A DNA stretch of 10,441 bases from Clostridia bacterium (GTDB lineage Bacteria > Bacillota > Clostridia > Monoglobales > Monoglobaceae), in NCBI GenBank assembly GCA_017625185.1, contig JAGALN010000101.1, positions 1-10,441 on the forward strand, given 5' to 3'. Below, piece after piece: positions 1 through 4,856 of this stretch. The notes beneath the pieces are model-generated. The model saw only the letters and a program-made list of their open reading frames with translations, was not told where the DNA came from and ran no database searches. A program made the translations under genes and the position numbers. The first letter of the stretch is position 1. Each line of letters opens with the position of its first letter.

Positions 1-380
1 AAGCTGCGAATGATGCAGGGAACGGTTTTCAGCCCCGCCAATTTCGAGGCTCTCCAACGGCGTTCTCCCGCAACAATCCGGTAGGTTCCGCTCTTGGTGG
101 GGGTTACAAGAATGGGGGAAATTACGCCATGCTCCTGGATGGATTCCTTTAATGCGGTCAGCTTGTCCTCATCAAAATTTTTCCGGGGCTGACCCTTGTT
201 GGGTTCAATATCTACGGTTTTTAACTGTACCACGTCGCTGCCGTCTGGTTTGGGAGCGCCAATGCTGTCAATTTCGCGCACAATATCCCTGATTTCATCT
301 GGATTTTCATGGTCATTATCCAAAAACAGAGCACCAAGGCCTCTGCCCATGGCTTTCTTTGTTTTTTTCGTTTCTGCCAC
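1..380 (-). CDS. parB: Chromosome partitioning protein ParB (Spo0J), N-terminal part; gene runs off the window's left edge
   Basis: ParB is the parS-binding CTPase that loads at parS, slides as a clamp along DNA and, with ParA, segregates the origin and recruits condensin; in Bacillus (Spo0J) it also affects sporulation. About 126 codons are visible. The N-terminus has the typical basic head followed by MGRGLGALF, the segment through which ParB proteins engage ParA. Further on come the QPRKNFD motif and the CTP-binding/arginine-patch motif GERRWRA, then the window ends, so the helix-turn-helix and dimerisation domains are not seen. I place the start at GTG 378-380: AGGAGG lies 7 nt upstream, whereas the in-frame ATG at 384-386 leaves only 1 nt after AGGAGG. 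The gene starts 13 nt after the parA stop and is surely co-transcribed with it. Identity is very secure; the exact start is inferred. Confidence 0.95.
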   Translation of the reverse strand, partial: MAETKKTKKAMGRGLGALFLDNDHENPDEIRDIVREIDSIGAPKPDGSDVVQLKTVDIEPNKGQPRKNFDEDKLTALKESIQEHGVISPILVTPTKSGTYRIVAGERRWRASKLAGLKTVPCIIRS

Positions 381-393
381 CCTCATTCCTCCT

Positions 394-1164
394 TTATTTA
401 CTGCGGTTCATCCGAATTACTTCGTTTGCAAGATTCATATAGCATTTTGCCCCTTTGGAGCTCTTATCAAAGGCAATTACCGGCATACCGTAGCTAGGAG
501 CCACCGAAAGCCGGACATTTCTGGGAATCATGGTTTTATAAACCGTTGCCCCAAAGTATTTTTTTACCTCTTCCACTACCTGCATGGACAAGTTGGTTCG
601 TGCATCAAACATGGTTAAGAGGATTCCTTCGATTTTCAGGTCCTTGTTCAGCCCCTGCTTGACCATTTTTACGGTTCTGGTCAGCTGGCTGAGTCCCTCC
701 AGCGCATAATATTCGCACTGAATGGGAATCAATACACTATCCGCTGCCCCAAAGGCGTTTAAGGTAATCAATCCCAGAGAGGGCGGGCAGTCTATGATGA
801 TAAAGTCAAAGTGGTCTTTTACGCCTGAAATAGCGTATTTGAGCTGATATTCCCGGTTTTCGGCGTCTACAAGCTCCAATTCTGCCCCGGCTAAATTGAT
901 GTTTCCGGGACAAACCCAGAGGTTCTTGTATTCGGTTTCTACCATAACCTCCTCTGCGGCTTTCCCGCCAATCAGGCAATCATAGGTGGAAAGCTGGGCG
1001 TTTTTTCCGTCAATGCCAAGTCCGCTGGAGGTGTTTCCCTGCGGGTCGCTGTCAATCAGCAGGACTTTTTTGCCCTTTTGTCCAAGGCAGGCAGATAATT
1101 TGATGGCAGTTGTGGTTTTTCCCACACCGCCCTTTTGATTTGCAATTGCGATGACCTTTGCCAT
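394..1164 (-). CDS. parA: Chromosome partitioning ATPase ParA (Soj)
   Basis: ParA is the Walker-type ATPase that binds nucleoid DNA as an ATP dimer and is stimulated to hydrolyse ATP by ParB; in Bacillus, Soj also regulates DnaA. The protein is 256 residues, the usual Soj length. The deviant Walker A motif KGGVGKTTT is at residues 11-19, the Walker A' region reads LLIDSDPQGN, and the Walker B region reads FIIIDCPPSLG. Start ATG 1162-1164 gives MAKVIAIANQKGG, the family's normal beginning, behind an AAGGGGGG ribosome binding site. The frame is open 52 codons further upstream, but that extension crosses the promoter and a parS site, so I reject it. Transcription probably begins near 1243 from an extended -10 promoter, leaving a leader of about 80 nt. 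parB follows after 13 nt. Confidence 0.97.
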   Translation of the reverse strand: MAKVIAIANQKGGVGKTTTAIKLSACLGQKGKKVLLIDSDPQGNTSSGLGIDGKNAQLSTYDCLIGGKAAEEVMVETEYKNLWVCPGNINLAGAELELVDAENREYQLKYAISGVKDHFDFIIIDCPPSLGLITLNAFGAADSVLIPIQCEYYALEGLSQLTRTVKMVKQGLNKDLKIEGILLTMFDARTNLSMQVVEEVKKYFGATVYKTMIPRNVRLSVAPSYGMPVIAFDKSSKGAKCYMNLANEVIRMNRSK

Positions 1165-1180
1165 TCTTCGCCCCCCTTTA

Positions 1181-1193
1181 AAGCGTGACGCTT
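1181..1193. repeat. Short inverted repeat in the parA leader
   Basis: The 13-base sequence AAGCGTGACGCTT is a palindrome with a single central base (AAGCGT / ACGCTT). It sits immediately before the G-rich ribosome binding site of parA. As RNA it could form a small 4-bp hairpin with a 5-nt loop; as DNA it could be an operator half-site pair. No function can be assigned from sequence alone. Confidence 0.4.
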
Positions 1194-1249
1194 CACCCAA
1201 TGCCGAGCTACATGGGGTCTGCTCACACAGCAATATAATTCGTGGGTTC

Positions 1250-1278
1250 ATCATACCACATATCATGAAAAAAAACAA
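1250..1278 (-). promoter_or_regulatory. Sigma-A promoter of parAB, extended -10 type
   Basis: Reading leftward, the -35 element TTGTTT (1278-1273) is separated by 17 nt from the -10 element TATGAT (1255-1250). The bases just before the -10 read TGTGG, a TRTGn extended -10 motif common in Gram-positive promoters. Initiation would fall near 1243. The proximal parS ends about 25 bp upstream of the -35, a position suited to ParB-dependent autoregulation. Called from sequence only. Confidence 0.75.
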
Positions 1279-1303
1279 GACTTTTTTGCAGTTTTGTGAA
1301 AAT

Positions 1304-1319
1304 TGTTTCATGTGAAACA
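1304..1319. promoter_or_regulatory. parS: parS site 1 (ParB/Spo0J binding site)
   Basis: The 16-mer TGTTTCATGTGAAACA matches the Firmicute parS consensus TGTTNCACGTGAAACA except that the central CG is TG. The seven-base arms TGTTTCA and TGAAACA are perfect inverted repeats. It lies in the divergent region just upstream of parAB, as is typical for at least one parS near its own operon. An identical copy lies 41 bp to the right. Confidence 0.92.
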
Positions 1320-1344
1320 AAAATTATGACGAATTTTGAAAAAT

Positions 1345-1360
1345 TGTTTCATGTGAAACA
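1345..1360. promoter_or_regulatory. parS: parS site 2 (ParB/Spo0J binding site)
   Basis: An exact copy of the 16-mer at 1304-1319, in the same orientation and including the same central TG. The flanking AT-rich bases are also similar (AAATTG before, AAAAA after), suggesting a local duplication. The 41-bp spacing is close to four helical turns, which would place both sites on the same face of the DNA. It ends 7 bases before the -35 box of the rightward promoter. Confidence 0.92.
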
Positions 1361-1367
1361 AAAAAGT

Positions 1368-1396
1368 TTGACAATCAGGGAAAGAGGTGGTAAAAT
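1368..1396 (+). promoter_or_regulatory. Strong sigma-A promoter for the intergenic RNA
   Basis: Perfect -35 TTGACA (1368-1373), a 17-nt spacer, and -10 TAAAAT (1391-1396), one base from consensus. Transcription should start near 1403. The only tempting ATG with a Shine-Dalgarno-like GAGGTGG before it lies at 1395-1397, inside the -10 box. It would therefore be absent from the transcript, which argues that the product is RNA and not a peptide. Confidence 0.85.
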
Positions 1397-1402
1397 GGGA
1401 TA

Positions 1403-1660
1403 TATAGTTAGAGAATATGGAAAGCCAGGGGCACCCCAAGCTGTGACCAATCTGTTGAACCAGGCGGGTGCAGGTAATACGGCGTGTTACCCTTCGAAAG
1501 GAAGTGGAGTTATGGACGGTGCAGACGGGCATAGTCGATTGTGGATCGGCGGGACAATGAATCAAATAACGGACATAGTTACACTTACATTTGGGTGGTA
1601 GCTTTTTTGTGTCTGGAGATTCATTGCCGTCGTCAAATAGCAGATGACGGTATTTTTATT
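1403..1660 (+). ncRNA. Structured non-coding RNA, raiA-motif-like (family assignment tentative)
   Basis: The stretch begins at the predicted start of a near-consensus promoter and ends in an intrinsic terminator. Stems visible by eye: GGAAAGC (1419-1425) with GCTTTTTT (1601-1608), enclosing the whole core (its outer pairs are G-U); GCACCC (1431-1436) with GGGTGC (1466-1471); an 8-bp hairpin GGTAATAC / GTGTTACC (1473-1480, 1484-1491) with one G-U pair; CCTT/AAGG around 1491-1501; GTTAT (1509-1513) with ATAAC (1566-1570). The closed core of about 190-205 nt, and the look of segments such as ACCAATCTGTTGAACC and GACGGGCATAGT, recall the raiA-motif RNA of Firmicutes. From memory, that RNA has been linked to sporulation in Clostridium. 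I cannot run a covariance search, so the name is tentative. The RNA end may be the U-run at 1603-1608 or the terminator at 1627-1660. An alternative is a regulatory leader of mgtE. Confidence 0.7.
1627..1660 (+). terminator. Intrinsic terminator of the RNA / attenuator before mgtE
   Basis: CCGTCGTC (1627-1634) pairs with GATGACGG (1643-1650) in an 8-bp stem with one G-T pair and an 8-base loop, followed by the T-rich TATTTTTATT. The 3' half of this stem plus the T-tract can instead pair with bases 1663-1673, so the element may be conditional. It lies 42 nt before the mgtE start codon. Confidence 0.75.
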
Positions 1661-1673
1661 GGAAAAAACCGTC
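1646..1673 (+). promoter_or_regulatory. Alternative hairpin (possible anti-terminator) upstream of mgtE
   Basis: GACGGT (1646-1651) and TTTTT (1653-1657) can pair with AAAAAA and CCGTC (1663-1673), giving 11 base pairs with A1652 bulged and a loop of ATTGG (1658-1662). It uses the 3' arm and T-tract of the terminator at 1627-1660, so the two folds exclude one another. The sequence CCGTC thus occurs on both sides of a single GACGG. No function is proven. Confidence 0.45.
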
Positions 1674-1701
1674 TTTACTATAGAAAAGGAGGACGTTTCC
1701 A

Positions 1702-3075
1702 TTGCAGGAATTGACCAGAGTTGAACAAATTCTCCAGATTATCTTAAGTGAGATGTCCCAGCAGGAAATCCGGGATAGTCTGGACGACTATCATGATAAT
1801 GATATTGCAGAGGCGATTTTAGAGCTTCAGGAAGAAGAGAGGAAGAAGCTTTACGAAATTCTTGGCACCGAACGGATGTCCGAAATTTTCGTCTACCTGG
1901 ACGATGTTTCTGATTTTCTGGAGGAGTTGTCCATTGAACAGGCGGTAGACGTCCTGGAAAACATGGACGCCGATGATGCGGTAGATGCCTTGGAGGATAT
2001 TGAAAACGAGGGACAGCGGGAAATGCTGATTTCCTTGATTGACGAGGAGGTTTCGGAGGATATCCGGTTGATTACCTCCTTCCAGGAAGACGAAATCGGT
2101 AGCATGATGACCACCAATTATGTGGTGATTTCCGAGGGGTTTACCATCAAGCAGACCATGCGTTCTGTGATTCAGCAGGCGGAAGAAAATGACAACATTA
2201 ATACCATTTATGTTGTGGATGAATTCGGCAAATACGCCGGTGCCATTGAACTGAAGGACTTGATTGTGGCAAGGGATTATGTACCGCTGGAGGACATCAT
2301 CAGTCGGGAATATCCCAGTATTGACGCTACAGATAAGATTGCAGATAGCATTGAGCGATTAAAGGACTATGCCGAGGACTCCATCCCGGTATTAAATGAA
2401 GAAAAAGAAATGATTGGTGTCATTACTGCTGAGGATATTATTGAAGCGGTGGATGACGAGCTGGGCGAGGACTACGCAAAGCTGGCAGGCTTGACGGCGG
2501 AGGAGGACTTGAAAGAACGGCTCTTTGACAGTATGCGAAAGAGGCTCCCCTGGCTGACTTTGTTGTTACTTTTGAGTATTGGCGTTTCTAGCGTGGTGGG
2601 ATTTTTTGAATCCATTGTGGACCAGGTGGCAGTGGTGGTTTGCTTTCAATCTCTGATTCTGGGAATGGCGGGAAACGTGGGGACCCAGTCCCTGGCAGTT
2701 ACCATCCGTGTCCTGATGGATGAGGATATCTCGGGAAAAGAAAAGCTGTTCTTTATCTTAAAGGAGCTTCGTGTTGGCGGATTCAACGGGCTTTTGATGG
2801 GTCTGGTATCCTTTGTCATTGTGGCGGTTTACCTGTATTTTGGCAAAGCCGTTCCGGTTTCCTACGGATTGATGGTGTCGGCTTGTGTCGGGTTATCGCT
2901 GTTTTTGTCAATGCTCATGGCAAGCTTGAGCGGAACCATAATTCCCATTTTTTTCCATAAAGTAAAAATTGACCCGGCAGTTGCCTCGGGTCCGCTGATT
3001 ACCACCATTATCGATTTGGGTGCCGTTATTACCTATTATAGTCTAGCCGGGATTATGCTCCTGGGCCTCGCTTGA
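1702..3075 (+). CDS. mgtE: Magnesium transporter/channel MgtE
   Basis: MgtE is a homodimeric, Mg2+-gated Mg2+ channel of the cytoplasmic membrane. The 457-residue protein has the full family layout. An acidic helical MgtE_N domain spans about residues 1-130. Two CBS domains follow at about 134-195 and 200-258. A plug-like helix (about 260-282) leads to five membrane segments at roughly 283-303, 308-336, 360-382, 388-418 and 428-455. The conserved pore motif GMAGNVGTQS is at 321-330. The TM5 motif DPAVASGPLITTIID ends in D438, matching the cation-selectivity aspartate of the family. The start is TTG at 1702-1704, 9 nt after a perfect AGGAGG. No independent promoter is obvious, so expression may depend on read-through of the terminator at 1627-1660. 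No M-box riboswitch was recognised, although this family often has one. Confidence 0.96.
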   Translation: MQELTRVEQILQIILSEMSQQEIRDSLDDYHDNDIAEAILELQEEERKKLYEILGTERMSEIFVYLDDVSDFLEELSIEQAVDVLENMDADDAVDALEDIENEGQREMLISLIDEEVSEDIRLITSFQEDEIGSMMTTNYVVISEGFTIKQTMRSVIQQAEENDNINTIYVVDEFGKYAGAIELKDLIVARDYVPLEDIISREYPSIDATDKIADSIERLKDYAEDSIPVLNEEKEMIGVITAEDIIEAVDDELGEDYAKLAGLTAEEDLKERLFDSMRKRLPWLTLLLLLSIGVSSVVGFFESIVDQVAVVVCFQSLILGMAGNVGTQSLAVTIRVLMDEDISGKEKLFFILKELRVGGFNGLLMGLVSFVIVAVYLYFGKAVPVSYGLMVSACVGLSLFLSMLMASLSGTIIPIFFHKVKIDPAVASGPLITTIIDLGAVITYYSLAGIMLLGLA

Positions 3076-3103
3076 AAATCAGGCAATCTGCGTCCGCTAC
3101 TAC

Positions 3104-3158
3104 AAAGAGGAATGACGGTCATGTACAACAAGTACACTCCCGCCATTCCTCTTTTTGT
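3104..3158 (+). terminator. Intrinsic terminator of mgtE
   Basis: An 11-bp perfect stem, AAAGAGGAATG (3104-3114) with CATTCCTCTTT (3144-3154), is followed by further Ts. Inside it, TGTAC/GTACA (3122-3126, 3132-3136) adds a second short stem, making one long extended hairpin. It begins 28 bases after the mgtE stop codon. Confidence 0.88.
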
Positions 3159-3223
3159 ATCGAACACATCTCACCTAATTTTCTGTGCGAGGTGCGGTGA
3201 GAAAGGAGCTGACATAAAGTTTA

Positions 3224-3252
3224 TTGACAAAAACAGAGTTCTTTGATAAACT
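3224..3252 (+). promoter_or_regulatory. Near-consensus sigma-A promoter without a gene
   Basis: Perfect TTGACA (3224-3229), a 17-nt spacer, then TAAACT (3247-3252). Initiation would be near 3259. The next coding sequence on this strand is not within reach; only a terminator-like hairpin follows at 3297-3332. An 11-base palindrome ATAAAGTTTAT (3214-3224) touches the -35 and could be an operator. Confidence 0.6.
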
Positions 3253-3258
3253 AAATAT

Positions 3259-3337
3259 AAGGGTATCTCGCCAAAGTATCAACCGTTGTATTATTAAAAA
3301 GGATATGCAGTTCAATTCTTGCATATCCTTTTCATAT
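3259..3337 (+). ncRNA. Possible short RNA of about 75-80 nt
   Basis: This is the predicted transcript between the promoter at 3224-3252 and the hairpin with T-tract ending at about 3337. It contains no ATG-initiated reading frame with a ribosome binding site. The first ~38 nt are apparently unstructured and the last ~40 nt form the terminator, a layout like many small regulatory RNAs. It could equally be the remnant of a lost gene's leader. No family recognised. Confidence 0.35.
3297..3332. terminator. Bidirectional intrinsic terminator between the short RNA and the MATE gene
   Basis: A 13-bp perfect stem, AAAAGGATATGCA (3297-3309) with TGCATATCCTTTT (3320-3332), encloses a 10-base loop. On the plus strand it runs into TTTTCATATT; on the minus strand the complementary tract is TTTTTAATAAT. 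It lies 84 bases beyond the stop of the leftward MATE gene, so it probably ends that transcript and any rightward one. Confidence 0.8.
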
Positions 3338-3415
3338 TGTTGATAAAAAATATCGTTGTGCCCTCCCGATGGTATTATGTTTTGGTAGGCTTGCGGTTAG
3401 GAAGATTCGTGAGCG

Positions 3416-4753
3416 TCACCCTTCTACCACATTCCGTATCCATTTTTGGCTGCGGAACCGGTGGAGGGAGAGGAGGAGCTTGACGATTTCCTCCAGACCC
3501 ATCAGGGTATAACAAGCAAGGAGGGGCAGACCGAGCACCAGCCCCGAAAGAGCCACCACCGGGACACCGATGCCCCAGAGAGAGCCAATATCAATGATGG
3601 CAGCGGTACGGGTATCGCCTCCGTTCCGGAAAACGCCCACAATCAGCAAAAAGGTGGTGGATTTCACAATCATCAAAATTGCGGTTACCAGCAGCATATC
3701 CATGGCCAAACCGTGAATTTCCGCCGACACCTGATAAGGCATCAGCATCAGGGGCCGTGCCAATACAAAGATGCCGCAAAGGACGGTTGCAGAAATCAAA
3801 GAGAGGACCGTCAGCCGTTTGGCGTAGAGAAGTGCCTCCTTCTGTTTGCCGGCACCTACCGCCTTGCCGATAAAGACCCCGGCTGCATTGCCGCCGCCGT
3901 GGAAGAAGACCAGCATCAGCCGCTCAATGTTTTGAACAATGGTAACCACCACCATAGCGTCAGGACTAATCCTTGCAAAGACCCAGGAATAGGCGGTGAT
4001 TCCCAATGCCCACGCCATCTCGTTTAGGATAACCGGGGTTGCGGTCTTGCAAAAACGAAAGAACAAGTCCTTGGGAATCGAGAAGAGCTCCTTTGGTCTT
4101 GCTGCCTGGAGCATCTTTCTGCCGTAAACCGCCCCGACCATGACAAAAAGCTCCGAAAACCGGGCAATCACGGTGGCAATGGCGGCACCCTGTACTCCCA
4201 ATGCGGGAGCACCCAGCTTGCCGAAAATCAGAATCCAGTTGAAAACGACATTCACCAAAAGCCCGATTGCCCGTACCAGGAAAGGCAGACCTGCCTTTTC
4301 GCTGCAGCAGACGCTCATATCAAAGGCGGTGGTAATGGCGGTGGCAAGGTAGCCGATGGACACAATCTGCAGATAGGGAACACCTGTCTGTAACACCGAG
4401 GGATTTGCCTTAAACGCCTGGAAAATCTGTTTGGGCAGAAACAACGCCGCCAGAACGAACAGAAGGGAGAGGAGGAAACCAAGAATCAGATTGAGTCCCA
4501 GCACCCGCCGCATCCCTTTGATGTCCCGGGTTCCCCAGAACTGAGCGGCGAAAACTCCGGCACCGCAGCTGATGCCGAAGAGAAAGACGGTATAGAGAAA
4601 GTAGACCTGATTCCCAATGCCCACCGCCGCAATGGCGGTTTCTCCCAACTGTCCCACCATGATGGTATCCACAAGATTGACCAAAGAGGAGATTAGCTCT
4701 TTCAGTGCCATGGGAATCATAAGTAAAAAGAATTTTTTGTAAAATTGCTTCAT
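3416..4753 (-). CDS. MATE family multidrug/cation antiporter (NorM/DinF-like)
   Basis: A 445-residue integral membrane protein, the normal MATE length, expected to have 12 helices in two six-helix MatE repeats and to export drugs or metabolites in exchange for Na+ or H+. The N-terminal repeat begins with the family-typical stretch LVNLVDTIMVGQLGE followed by IAAVGIGNQV. The second repeat starts near residue 215 with the comparable LNEMAWALGITAYSWVFARI, and has GGGNAAGVFIGKAVGAGKQKEA after its second helix. The start is ATG 4751-4753 with GGAGG 4 nt upstream. The gene follows tex in the same direction after 103 bases, most of which are a palindromic repeat that may weaken co-transcription. The substrate cannot be told from sequence, so no symbol is given. 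Confidence 0.93.
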   Translation of the reverse strand: MKQFYKKFFLLMIPMALKELISSLVNLVDTIMVGQLGETAIAAVGIGNQVYFLYTVFLFGISCGAGVFAAQFWGTRDIKGMRRVLGLNLILGFLLSLLFVLAALFLPKQIFQAFKANPSVLQTGVPYLQIVSIGYLATAITTAFDMSVCCSEKAGLPFLVRAIGLLVNVVFNWILIFGKLGAPALGVQGAAIATVIARFSELFVMVGAVYGRKMLQAARPKELFSIPKDLFFRFCKTATPVILNEMAWALGITAYSWVFARISPDAMVVVTIVQNIERLMLVFFHGGGNAAGVFIGKAVGAGKQKEALLYAKRLTVLSLISATVLCGIFVLARPLMLMPYQVSAEIHGLAMDMLLVTAILMIVKSTTFLLIVGVFRNGGDTRTAAIIDIGSLWGIGVPVVALSGLVLGLPLLACYTLMGLEEIVKLLLSLHRFRSQKWIRNVVEG

Positions 4754-4786
4754 GTTGCCTCCAAATTGATGTTATCCAGATAAAAA

Positions 4787-4845
4787 TGTAGGGACCGTCG
4801 TCCTAACGAAAAACCAGCGGACCGTCGAGGACGCCGGTCCCTACA
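4787..4845. repeat. Intergenic palindromic element A (59 bp, GTAGGG ends)
   Basis: The ends TGTAGGGACCGTCGTCC (4787-4803) and GGACGCCGGTCCCTACA (4829-4845) are inverted repeats, matching at 16 of 17 positions. The middle holds another partial copy of GGACCGTCGAGGACG, so several hairpins are possible. It begins 11 bases after the tex stop and ends (leftward) 33 bases before the MATE start. The form resembles short dispersed, REP- or MITE-like repeats that share GTAGGG ends in clostridial genomes. It could act as a terminator or RNA-stabilising hairpin for tex. Confidence 0.75.
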
Positions 4846-4856
4846 TGGGTAAGGTC

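Noticed and set aside
1165..1320. N-terminal extension of ParA by 52 residues
   Set aside because: It covers a parS site and the parAB promoter, has no ParA-like residues, and the internal ATG at 1164 gives the family's normal start with a ribosome binding site.
1395..1601. A 68-codon open frame (starting MGYIVREYGKP) with a GAGGTGG sequence before its ATG
   Set aside because: The ATG lies inside the -10 box of the promoter that would transcribe it, so it would not be in the RNA. The frame is better explained as chance opening within a structured RNA. The longer version from 1296 also runs across both parS sites.
1403..1701. M-box (Mg2+) riboswitch ahead of mgtE
   Set aside because: The location would suit it, but I see none of the conserved M-box core segments as I remember them, and the stems visible here follow a different plan.
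3169..3202. Inverted repeat TCTCACC / GGTGAGA
   Set aside because: A 7-bp stem with a 20-base loop is easily expected by chance and lies outside both predicted transcripts, so it is not reported as a feature.
3446..4027. 193-codon open frame on the plus strand within the MATE gene, and similar plus-strand frames over tex and polC
   Set aside because: They are antisense shadows of well-recognised genes, with low-complexity His/Gln-rich composition and no ribosome binding sites.
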